DNA of 64,000 nucleotides from Sporolactobacillus sp. THM7-4. Lineage in GTDB: Bacteria; Bacillota; Bacilli; Bacillales; Sporolactobacillaceae. The notes under the pieces were generated by a model that saw only the letters and a program-made list of their open reading frames with translations, was not told the origin of the DNA and ran no database searches. Where the stretch lies: the NCBI RefSeq assembly GCF_004153165.1, contig NZ_SEMD01000010.1:46797-110796 (forward strand), in the 5' to 3' direction. Positions 25,943 through 33,532 of this stretch are shown here, one piece after another. Within the stretch, counting starts at the first letter, position 1, and every line of letters starts with the position of its first letter. The translations under genes and the position numbers were made by a program.

Positions 25943-27439
25943 GTGGTAATGGAGCTTGGTCATAAAATCATGAAACTAAGTATGTACATTGGCGGTGAAT
26001 GGGTAGAAGGGGATACGAATCAAAAACGGAAAATTATCAATCCGGCAACCGGTAAATGGATTGCCGAAGCGGCAGAAGGAACGGTAACCGATGCTCGGCT
26101 CGCGATCCAGGCGGCACGAAAGGCCTTTGACGAGGGGGAGTGGCCTAACCTTTCCGCCGAAGAACGGGCCTCTTACCTGCTTAAAGTAGCCGACAAGATT
26201 GATGAGCGACATGATGAACTGATGGCACTGGAAACGATAGACAATGGAAAACCGCTCAGAGAAGCAGGTTATGATATGAGCGACGCGGCCGCATGCTTTC
26301 GCTATTATGCCGGCCTTATATTAGCTCCGCATGGCGAAACGTACACTGTCCCCGACAATATGCAGGCTATGGTCGTACGCGAACCGATAGGCGTGTGCGG
26401 ACTGATTGTTCCCTGGAATTATCCTCTTTTGATGAGTGTCTGGAAGATCGCCCCGGCCCTGGCGGCTGGGAACACGATTGTTTATAAACCATCGGAAGTG
26501 ACCCCTGTCACGCCGACTAAACTGTTTGAGATTTTTGAGGAAGTCGGTCTGCCAAAAGGTGTCGCTAATATGGTGATGGGCGCCGGAGAAGTCGTCGGGA
26601 ATGAAATTGCGGTCAGTGATGACGTAGATATGGTTTCATTTACCGGTGGAACGGATACCGGACGGCATATCATGAAAGCCGCAAGCGGTAATATGAAGAA
26701 AATATCGCTGGAACTCGGGGGTAAATCACCTAATATCATATTTGCCGATGCCGATTTTGAAACGGCCGTAGACTATGCCTTATTCGGTATCTACTGTGGA
26801 TCGGGCCAGGTTTGTTCAGCAGGATCACGGATCCTCGTTGAAGAAAGCATTCAAGATAAATTTATTGCCCGTTTTGTAGAAAGAGCAAATAAAATTAAAG
26901 TCGGGCCGGGCAATGATCCGGAAACGGAAATGGGTCCGCTTGTCAGCCAGGAACAGATGGATAAAGTGCTGAAGTATATTCAGATTGGAATAGAAGAAGG
27001 CGCAAAACTGGCCTGTGGAGGCTATCGCCTGACTGAGGACGGCTATGATCAAGGATTTTTTGTCGCTCCAGCTGCTTTTATCGATACAAAGCCTGACATG
27101 CGTATTGTTCAGGAAGAAATTTTTGGACCGGTCGTTGTTTTTCAGACCTTTAAGGATGAGGCAGAAGCGATTCAATTAGCGAACGACACAAAATATGGCC
27201 TTGCCGGCGGCGTTTTCACCCAGGACGCGGCAAAAGCGATGCGGGTCATTAAAAAGATACGTGCCGGCATAACTTGGGTCAACACGTATCACGGCACTTA
27301 CAACGAAGCCCCCTGGCATGGCTACAAACAAAGCGGGATTGGATCCAGTCTTGGCACATACGGCCTCGATGAATTTCTGGAAACCAAACAGATTAATTTT
27401 AATCTTAATGTTGAACCGATCGGCTGGTTTGCCAATTAA
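25943..27439 (+). CDS. Aldehyde dehydrogenase, likely 4-aminobutanal dehydrogenase
   Basis: NAD(P)+-dependent aldehyde dehydrogenase of 498 residues. Motifs: PWNYPLLMSVWKIAPALAAGN for cofactor binding, Glu257 in SLELGGKSPN, nucleophile Cys291 in GSGQVCSAGSR, and EEIFGPVV. The closest type is the betaine/4-aminobutyraldehyde group. GGGGG ends 7 nt before GTG 25943; an in-frame ATG at 25907 has no ribosome-binding site and ATG 25949 is too far. Placed just after the putrescine aminotransferase gene, it would oxidise 4-aminobutanal to GABA. No separate -24/-12 promoter was seen, so it probably shares the upstream transcript. Confidence 0.88.
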   Translation: MVMELGHKIMKLSMYIGGEWVEGDTNQKRKIINPATGKWIAEAAEGTVTDARLAIQAARKAFDEGEWPNLSAEERASYLLKVADKIDERHDELMALETIDNGKPLREAGYDMSDAAACFRYYAGLILAPHGETYTVPDNMQAMVVREPIGVCGLIVPWNYPLLMSVWKIAPALAAGNTIVYKPSEVTPVTPTKLFEIFEEVGLPKGVANMVMGAGEVVGNEIAVSDDVDMVSFTGGTDTGRHIMKAASGNMKKISLELGGKSPNIIFADADFETAVDYALFGIYCGSGQVCSAGSRILVEESIQDKFIARFVERANKIKVGPGNDPETEMGPLVSQEQMDKVLKYIQIGIEEGAKLACGGYRLTEDGYDQGFFVAPAAFIDTKPDMRIVQEEIFGPVVVFQTFKDEAEAIQLANDTKYGLAGGVFTQDAAKAMRVIKKIRAGITWVNTYHGTYNEAPWHGYKQSGIGSSLGTYGLDEFLETKQINFNLNVEPIGWFAN

Positions 27440-27475
27440 TCTTTAGCTATGTTAAATAATATTGTTGATTAGCGG

Positions 27476-27505
27476 AATCAAGGACCTAATATTAGGTCCT
27501 TGATT
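27476..27505. terminator. Perfect palindromic terminator between convergent genes
   Basis: AATCAAGGACCTAAT (27476-27490) is followed at once by its complement ATTAGGTCCTTGATT (27491-27505) and TTTATT. It serves the dehydrogenase gene and probably also the minus-strand gene at 27535. Confidence 0.88.
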
Positions 27506-27534
27506 TTATTCTAAGTAAAAATCCTATTAGATTA

Positions 27535-28107
27535 TTAAGAAATATTGATATGATACACTTTTAAATTATTCCAAATTGATTTCCAATTCTTCTTTAATAT
27601 ACGTTCTTCATAAATTTCAACTCGTTCTTTAGTCTGTGTAAAAAAAGGAGTCGGCTTTACCTTTAAATTAACAACATCACTAATTCCATAAGGGGCTGTT
27701 AATATCACATTGTCTTTTTCATCCAATTTTACCCCTAAAGCTGTCGCTGTTTCTGGAAACTTAGAGATAGCATCAACAGAGGAAGAATAAGGTGGCATAT
27801 TGCTTTTAATATGCATTCTCGCTTCATTCTTTACAGACCAGGGAGTATCAGGCATAATGACATTAAGTATTTCTTCAAGTTTCTTTTCCTCTAATTCATC
27901 AATATTTGTAGGGTCAAAATAAATCACATCAATATCTGGGATTGGAGTTCTTTCTTTGAAGCTATGTAACGTATCCCATATTTTTGAACGAACAAATCCA
28001 GCACATATCCACCAATCAGGCAAATTCAATGTTTTTGCCGATTTTAATATCTGCATCATCCATTTATCGCTTGTAATAACCTCAATAATTTTTTCCTCAT
28101 TAATCAC
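27535..28107 (-). CDS. Nucleotidyltransferase-family protein (PF06042/COG3575 type)
   Basis: 190 residues. The nucleotidyltransferase marks are CAGFVRSKIWDTLH and, after it, the metal-binding DIDVIYFD. This matches the small NTP_transf_6 family, whose biological role is not known. The start is GTG 28107 with AAGGAG about 10 nt upstream. Clearly more A/T-rich than the flanking metabolic genes and adjacent to a decayed transposase, so acquisition by transfer is plausible. It stands alone. Confidence 0.75.
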   Translation of the reverse strand: MINEEKIIEVITSDKWMMQILKSAKTLNLPDWWICAGFVRSKIWDTLHSFKERTPIPDIDVIYFDPTNIDELEEKKLEEILNVIMPDTPWSVKNEARMHIKSNMPPYSSSVDAISKFPETATALGVKLDEKDNVILTAPYGISDVVNLKVKPTPFFTQTKERVEIYEERILKKNWKSIWNNLKVYHINIS

Positions 28108-28145
28108 TGTAAAAATTCTCCTTAAAAAATGTATTACATTAATTA

Positions 28146-28396
28146 TTATCTAATCCCACCCCTTCTCCTTCTTCCCTGACAGAACCGTGGCTGAAGATGA
28201 AAAGGGCAACACTCTAGCAAATAGGTTTCATCCATTTCAACAATACCAGAAAATTGGTCAAAATCCATTGGTTTCAAAGCGGATAAGATCTTATGTCCCT
28301 AAAAGTAAAGGGTGACATAGTGGACTTCAATCAGCTCAGATGCCTTGCGTAAAGAGTAGCCTTCAAATATTATCCTAAAACTGGAAACCTGATCAG
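28146..28396 (-). pseudogene. IS1595-family transposase fragment
   Basis: On the minus strand the frame reads GYSLRKASELIEVHYVTLYF, then a stop, then GHKILSALKPMDFDQF and GIVEMDETYLLE. This is the ISXO2-like core of IS1595 transposases (usual form YVTLFYWRHKIL...GIVEMDETYFLES), in which the Trp codon has become TAG and the Arg codon GGA. Downstream the frame decays into GRRRRGGIR, resembling the RKPRKRGG segment. Both ends are missing and no inverted repeats were found. A dead remnant. Confidence 0.75.
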
Positions 28397-28454
28397 TAAT
28401 CGATAAGTTTTACCACAAAATTGCTATTGACAGATTAATAATTATGTGAATCAA

Positions 28455-28471
28455 TGTTAACCAACTGTAAC
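28455..28471 (+). promoter_or_regulatory. WalR box
   Basis: TGTTAA-CCAAC-TGTAAC (28455-28471) fits the WalR direct-repeat consensus TGTWAH-N5-TGTWAH exactly. A TATAAT -10 box lies at 28504-28509 with a poor -35 region, as expected for an activated promoter. The gene downstream is a YocH-like 3D-domain protein, the type WalR activates in B. subtilis. Confidence 0.8.
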
Positions 28472-28567
28472 GTTTCTTAAATGGCTCTGATATATAAGAC
28501 TCTTATAATCAGTATTACAGCGTTAGACGTGTTCGAGACAGTTTGACAAATTAAGGAGGATTTTTTC

Positions 28568-29656
28568 ATGAGCTTGTTTAAGAGACTTACTGCTTTGACG
28601 TCGATTACGGCTTGCCTGAGCATTATGGCGCCGGCGGTCACAGGATACGCCAAAACTGGTGGTTCGGACAGCATTCCTGCTCACCACCTGGTTCAAAAGG
28701 CGTTGCCGAATGCCTCTGTTCATACGATAAGTATTTCAAAACCTGGAAATAGAATCGGAAATATGGATCACATCTATGGAAAAGGGTTATTAAGATTAGG
28801 AGATACGAATTTGTTTGTGGCGACGGTGCAGGAACACCTTGAGAGAATGGGTTACTATAAAGGCCGTGTTGATGGTATTTTTGGAAAACTGACCTTTCAG
28901 GCGGTTGAAGGTTTTCAGATGGATCAGCACATCGGGGTTGACGGTATTGTCGGGCCTGTTACAAAAGCTTCGCTTTATCAGACCCGAACTCAAAAACGAA
29001 CTCCGCAAGAAAAGCAGGTTACATTCGCCCAGCCGCAGCATAAGCTGAAAACGAAAACGGATAAGACTCAATTAATGAATCAGCCGCAGGTTTCAGTTAA
29101 AACAAAGACGGATAAGAATGTTCCCGCACAGACAGAGACAAAAAAGGCGACAGCCGGCGAACAAAAATCGTCAAGCCGGGTGGTTACCCAGACAAATACG
29201 AAGCAATTTGCAACAAAGACGTATACTAAAACGGGTGGTACTCAGTCCCAAAAGCCGGCAAGTCCAGCGGTCAGCCAGACAAATACAAAGCAATCCGCAA
29301 CAAAGTCGTATACTCAGTCACATCAGCAAGAATCGTCCAGCACATCTTCTCAGTCGCAATATTATTCAGGAAATGCCCATTCGTCTTCGATCACAGTAGA
29401 AGCCACGGGATATGCATTAACCGGAAGAACAGCGACTGGAGTGGACCTCGGAAGTAACACAGAAGCCAGGGTTGTTGCCGTTGACCCGAGTGTCATTCCT
29501 CTTGGATCAACAATTGAGATTCCAGGATACGGCACCTATACAGCGGCCGATACAGGGGGAAACATCAAGGGCAATCGAATTGATATCCATTTTTCTTCGA
29601 ATGATGAAGCGATCAATTTCGGACGAAAAACGTTTAGCGTCAAGGTTCGCCATTAA
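28568..29656 (+). CDS. Secreted 3D-domain cell-wall protein with peptidoglycan-binding domain
   Basis: 362 residues. Signal peptide (about 1-29, ending near VTGYAKTGG). Residues about 75-140 form a PG_binding_1 domain (FVATVQEHLERMGYYKGRVDG...GVDGIVGPVTKASL). A long Thr/Lys/Gln-rich linker follows, with two copies of a QTNTKQxATKxYT repeat. The C-terminal 3D domain (named for its Asp residues) is complete: VVAVDPSVIPLG, YTAADTGG, IKGNRIDIHF. Such proteins are lytic transglycosylase-like wall enzymes (YocH, YuiC). AAGGAGG is 7 nt before ATG. A perfect WalR box upstream implies control by the WalRK system. Confidence 0.9.
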   Translation: MSLFKRLTALTSITACLSIMAPAVTGYAKTGGSDSIPAHHLVQKALPNASVHTISISKPGNRIGNMDHIYGKGLLRLGDTNLFVATVQEHLERMGYYKGRVDGIFGKLTFQAVEGFQMDQHIGVDGIVGPVTKASLYQTRTQKRTPQEKQVTFAQPQHKLKTKTDKTQLMNQPQVSVKTKTDKNVPAQTETKKATAGEQKSSSRVVTQTNTKQFATKTYTKTGGTQSQKPASPAVSQTNTKQSATKSYTQSHQQESSSTSSQSQYYSGNAHSSSITVEATGYALTGRTATGVDLGSNTEARVVAVDPSVIPLGSTIEIPGYGTYTAADTGGNIKGNRIDIHFSSNDEAINFGRKTFSVKVRH

Positions 29657-29683
29657 TCGATCCAATATTAAAGACAATACGAG

Positions 29684-29722
29684 AACGGCAGTGGACTTCA
29701 GGTTCATTGCCGTTTTATTTTT
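29684..29722 (+). terminator. Terminator after the 3D-domain gene
   Basis: AACGGCA (29684-29690) pairs with TGCCGTT (29708-29714), followed by TTATTTTTTTT. Confidence 0.85.
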
Positions 29723-30024
29723 TTTCTGCTAAAATCGTTCGATTTTCAGCGGGGAATACCGGTTATCTGTAGCCTGGCGGTGTGTTAAGGCATTGCTTCG
29801 CCAGGAGTTTCTGAGAGTCAATAAGGCTTGGGTCTTTTGACAGATAAATAAAAAAAGATTCCTTGAGATATAGTATAGGGCAGATGACAAGATTTCACAG
29901 GCAAGATCATTTAATTTTCAAATGGACTATAATACCAGCTCTAAATCTTATATAATGGTAAGGTGGTTTGCGTCAGGAATTTTATAACATATTAAATATT
30001 CATTTTAACAGGGGGCATGGTTTT
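29723..30024 (+). other. Leader region of the rml operon
   Basis: Contains two further stem-loops: GCTAAAATCG/CGATTTTCAGC (about 29728-29750) and CCTGGCG/CGCCAGG (about 29774-29806). TATAAT-like boxes occur at 29928 and 29951, without good -35 partners. No gene was seen. Confidence 0.4.
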
Positions 30025-30897
30025 TTGAAAGGGATTATCCTGGCTGGTGGCAGCGGAACGCGGCTATATCCGATCACCCGCTCGATTTCAAAACAGTTGC
30101 TGCCGATTTATGATAAACCGATGATTTATTATCCGCTGTCCGTCCTGATGCTTGCGGGGATCCGTGATATTCTCATTATTTCGACTCCGAAAGACACTCC
30201 GCGGTTTAAAGAACTACTCGGAGACGGGTCGGATTGGGGCATTAATCTGAACTATAAGGTGCAGCCGAGTCCGGACGGCCTTGCTCAGGCGTTTATCCTG
30301 GGCGAGGACTTTATCGGAAACGATCATGTGGCCCTGATCCTTGGCGACAATATATTCTACGGTCACGGTTTTACCGATATTCTTCAAAAAGCGGCGTCGC
30401 AGGAATCCGGGGCGACTGTTTTTGGTTATAACGTGAAGGATCCGGAACGGTTCGGCGTCGTGGAATTCGATGATACGGGAAAGGTGATCTCAATTGAAGA
30501 GAAGCCTGAAGAACCGAAGTCAACTTACGCGGTAACCGGCCTGTATTTCTATGATCATCAGGTCGTCGATATCGCAAGAAGCATCAAACCGTCGGCACGT
30601 GGCGAACTGGAAATTACTGCTGTGAACGAGGCTTATTTAAAACAGGGCAAATTAAACGTCGAGCTGCTCGGACGCGGGTTTGCCTGGCTGGATACCGGTA
30701 CGCATGAGTCGCTTCTAGATGCGTCGCTGTTTATTCAGACCGTTGAAAAACGGCAGAGCCTGAAAGTCGCTTGCCTTGAGGAAATTGCTTACCGCAAGGG
30801 CTACATTGATAGTGATAAGCTTTATCGGCTGGCCCAGCCGCTGAAAAAGAACGGCTACGGCCAGTATCTGCTTGATTTACTGAAAGTGCGCGTTTGA
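30025..30897 (+). CDS. rmlA: Glucose-1-phosphate thymidylyltransferase
   Basis: Makes dTDP-glucose from dTTP and glucose-1-phosphate, the first step to dTDP-L-rhamnose. The nucleotide-binding signature [20 protein letters not shown] and the substrate segment [18 protein letters not shown] are present, with LGDNIFYGH for the metal site and [12 protein letters not shown] near the end. 290 residues, as usual for RmlA. The start is TTG 30025, with GGGGG 9 nt upstream; codons from 29968 to that point do not match the family. First gene of rmlACBD. Confidence 0.92.
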   Translation: MKGIILAGGSGTRLYPITRSISKQLLPIYDKPMIYYPLSVLMLAGIRDILIISTPKDTPRFKELLGDGSDWGINLNYKVQPSPDGLAQAFILGEDFIGNDHVALILGDNIFYGHGFTDILQKAASQESGATVFGYNVKDPERFGVVEFDDTGKVISIEEKPEEPKSTYAVTGLYFYDHQVVDIARSIKPSARGELEITAVNEAYLKQGKLNVELLGRGFAWLDTGTHESLLDASLFIQTVEKRQSLKVACLEEIAYRKGYIDSDKLYRLAQPLKKNGYGQYLLDLLKVRV

Positions 30898-30988
30898 TAC
30901 GGTCACGGACTGAGTCGTCATCCCGGTTCCTGATCGTGACTTAGACTATATTATAATAGAAGAAAAAATTTAACGGCAGGTGTACATC

Positions 30989-31561
30989 GTGTCCAAGGTT
31001 AAGGTTACGGAAACATTTTTAAAGGGAGTTAAGATTCTCGAACCGAAAGTGTTCGGCGATAATCGCGGCTTTTTTATGGAAAGCTATAATGAACAGGAAC
31101 TGGCTGAGCAGGGGATTCATATCGAATTTGTTCAGGACAATCAGTCGCTCTCGAGTGAACCGGGGATTGTCCGCGGCCTGCATTATCAGCTCAATCCGAA
31201 ATCGCAGACGAAACTGCTGCGGGCACTGACCGGTGCGATTCTGGATGTGGTCGTTGACATCCGCAAAGGCTCGCCGACGTTCGGCAAGTGGGGTGGCTTT
31301 ATTCTCAGTGAATATAACCGCCGCCAGCTTTTGATCCCCAGGGGCTTTGCTCATGGCTTCTGCACACTGACACCGAATGTCAACGTCTTCTACAAGGTGG
31401 ATCAATACTACGCACCGGAGGCGGACCGGGGTATTATGTGGAATGACCCGGACATCGGCATTGATTGGCCGGTCAGCCATCCGATCCTGTCGGAAAAGGA
31501 TCAGCACCATCCCCGGCTGAAAGATGCGGAAATCAACTTCGAAGTGGGGGAATTAGACTGA
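30989..31561 (+). CDS. rmlC: dTDP-4-dehydrorhamnose 3,5-epimerase
   Basis: Third enzyme of the dTDP-L-rhamnose route. The cupin contains His65 in VRGLHYQ, Lys75 and Tyr135 in VFYKV, which match the catalytic residues of known RmlC enzymes at a constant offset. 190 residues. The start is GTG 30989, 8 nt after GGCAGG; an earlier GTG at 30980 overlaps that site. Its stop overlaps the rmlB start (TGATG), so translation is coupled. Confidence 0.92.
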   Translation: MSKVKVTETFLKGVKILEPKVFGDNRGFFMESYNEQELAEQGIHIEFVQDNQSLSSEPGIVRGLHYQLNPKSQTKLLRALTGAILDVVVDIRKGSPTFGKWGGFILSEYNRRQLLIPRGFAHGFCTLTPNVNVFYKVDQYYAPEADRGIMWNDPDIGIDWPVSHPILSEKDQHHPRLKDAEINFEVGELD

Positions 31562-32583
31562 TGAAACTGCTTGTCACCGGCGGCGCCGGCTTTATCGGCA
31601 GCAATTTTGTTCACCATATGATTCAATTCCATCCGGAATACACGATTGTCAATTACGATTTACTGACTTACGCGGGCAATCTGGAAAACCTGAAAGATGT
31701 CGAAAATCATCCGAACTACCACTTTGTCCGCGGAGATATCCGTAACCGTGAACTGGTCAGCTATGTGATCGACGAGTTTGATATCGATACGGTCGTTAAC
31801 TTTGCGGCGGAATCGCACGTTGACCGAAGCATTACGGAACCGGATGTATTTGTGAAAACGAATGTACTCGGAACGCAGACCCTGCTCGACGTTGCAAAAG
31901 AGAAAAGGGTGAAGAAGTATCTTCAGATCTCAACTGATGAGGTCTACGGCTCCCTCGGCCCGGACGGTTATTTTACGGAAACGACACCGCTCGCGCCGAA
32001 CAGCCCATACTCGGCGAGCAAGGCGTCGGCCGATCTGATGGTGCGCGCTTACTTTGAAACATATGGCATGAATGTCAATATTACACGCTGCTCAAACAAC
32101 TACGGGCCGTATCATTTCCCGGAAAAACTGATTCCGCTGATGGTCACGAACGCTCTGGAAGGTAAAGAGCTGCCGGTCTACGGAGATGGCAAGAATATCC
32201 GCGACTGGCTATATGTCGAGGATCACTGCCAGGCAATCGATCTCGTTCTCCATAAAGGCAGGTCTGGGGAAGTCTACAACGTCGGCGGTCATAATGAAAA
32301 ACAGAACATTGATATTGTGACGCTAATTGTCGATACACTCGGCAAGTCCCGCAATTTGATCAAACACGTGTCCGACCGTCTGGGACACGACCGCCGCTAT
32401 GCGATCGACCCGACGAAGATTGAGACCGAGCTGGGCTGGAAGCCGAAGTACACGTTTGAAACGGGAATCAAACAAACGATTCAATGGTATCTTGACCACG
32501 AAGACTGGTGGCGGAAGATCAAGTCCGGTGAATACATGGATTACTACAAGAAACAGTATGGGGCGAAGAGTTATGTCAAGTAA
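31561..32583 (+). CDS. rmlB: dTDP-glucose 4,6-dehydratase
   Basis: Second enzyme of the pathway, an NAD-dependent short-chain dehydrogenase-type dehydratase. TGGAGFIG binds NAD; the active site is Thr125-Asp126-Glu127 in STDEVYG with Tyr150 and Lys154 in YSASK. 340 residues. The start at 31561 overlaps the rmlC stop by one base; a longer in-frame stretch inside rmlC is not used. Confidence 0.93.
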   Translation: MKLLVTGGAGFIGSNFVHHMIQFHPEYTIVNYDLLTYAGNLENLKDVENHPNYHFVRGDIRNRELVSYVIDEFDIDTVVNFAAESHVDRSITEPDVFVKTNVLGTQTLLDVAKEKRVKKYLQISTDEVYGSLGPDGYFTETTPLAPNSPYSASKASADLMVRAYFETYGMNVNITRCSNNYGPYHFPEKLIPLMVTNALEGKELPVYGDGKNIRDWLYVEDHCQAIDLVLHKGRSGEVYNVGGHNEKQNIDIVTLIVDTLGKSRNLIKHVSDRLGHDRRYAIDPTKIETELGWKPKYTFETGIKQTIQWYLDHEDWWRKIKSGEYMDYYKKQYGAKSYVK

Positions 32584-33418
32584 GGTGATCGTTACCGGCG
32601 GCCACGGACAGCTGGGGACCGAGCTGACGAGGATGCTTCGGGAAAAGGGTTTTGAAACCTGCGGCCCGGGGCACCAGGCACTCGATATCACAGATCCGGC
32701 TCAGGTGCGTGAGTTTTTTCAGGAAATCAAGCCTGACGTGGTCGTGCACACTGCCGCTTACACAGCTGTCGATCAGGCAGAATCCGATCGCGACGACGCC
32801 TTTCTCGTCAACGCCTACGGAACACGCAATGTTGCGATTGCCTCTGAAGAAACAGGCGCGAAGCTTGTCTATGTCAGCACGGACTATGTGTTCAATGGTG
32901 AAAAAGACGGCGCCTACTCGGAATTCGATACACCTTCGCCTCTTGGCGTGTACGGACAGTCGAAGTACGCCGGCGAACAGTTTGTTCATGATTTTCACAC
33001 ACGGTTTTTTATCGCCCGAACGTCATGGGTTTACGGGCAGTACGGCGGCAATTTTGTGAAAACGATGCTGAAACTGGCAGGCAGCCATGACCGGCTGAAG
33101 GTTGTCAATGATCAGAGGGGCTGCCCGACCTATACAAAAGACCTGGCAAACAAAATCATCGAACTGTTTCAGACTGAAAAATATGGGATCTATCATCTTT
33201 CCAATTCCGGGAGCTGCACATGGTACGAATTTGCCCGGGCGATTTTTGAAATAAAAGGCCTGGATATCCAGGTTGAGCCGTGTACCACGGCCGAGTTTCC
33301 GCGCCCTGCGAAACGGCCGAAAAATTCGGTGTTCGAACACATGGCTTTAAGACTGAACGGTTTTGAGGACATTCAGGATTGGAAAACAGCTCTTAAACAG
33401 TACCTGACTCAGGATTAA
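32573..33418 (+). CDS. rmlD: dTDP-4-dehydrorhamnose reductase
   Basis: Last enzyme of the pathway, reducing the 4-keto sugar to dTDP-L-rhamnose with NAD(P)H. TGGHGQLG binds the cofactor; Thr103 in VSTDYVFNG, Tyr127 and Lys131 in YGQSKYAGE are the catalytic residues. 281 residues from ATG 32573, overlapping the rmlB end by 11 bp. Completes rmlACBD. The rhamnose probably decorates a wall polysaccharide; the rhamnosyltransferases are not in this window unless the following glycosyltransferases fill that role. Confidence 0.92.
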   Translation: MSSKVIVTGGHGQLGTELTRMLREKGFETCGPGHQALDITDPAQVREFFQEIKPDVVVHTAAYTAVDQAESDRDDAFLVNAYGTRNVAIASEETGAKLVYVSTDYVFNGEKDGAYSEFDTPSPLGVYGQSKYAGEQFVHDFHTRFFIARTSWVYGQYGGNFVKTMLKLAGSHDRLKVVNDQRGCPTYTKDLANKIIELFQTEKYGIYHLSNSGSCTWYEFARAIFEIKGLDIQVEPCTTAEFPRPAKRPKNSVFEHMALRLNGFEDIQDWKTALKQYLTQD

Positions 33419-33461
33419 TCTCTTGCCCACCGTTCTTTTTAATTTTTAATACGATAAACCA

Positions 33462-33506
33462 AAAGGACATCTCTCCGAATGACGATCATTTGAAGAGATG
33501 TCCTTT
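33462..33506. terminator. Terminator between convergent rmlD and GT-C-like gene
   Basis: AAAGGACATCTCT (33462-33474) is complementary to AGAGATGTCCTTT (33494-33506); A-rich on both outer sides, so it can act on both strands. Confidence 0.85.
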
Positions 33507-33532
33507 AAAATAAGGCTGCTTTGTATCAGGTC

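Noticed and set aside
32399-32572. Longer N-terminus for RmlD inside rmlB
   Set aside because: The family starts at the cofactor motif just after ATG 32573; upstream codons are the rmlB sequence in another frame.
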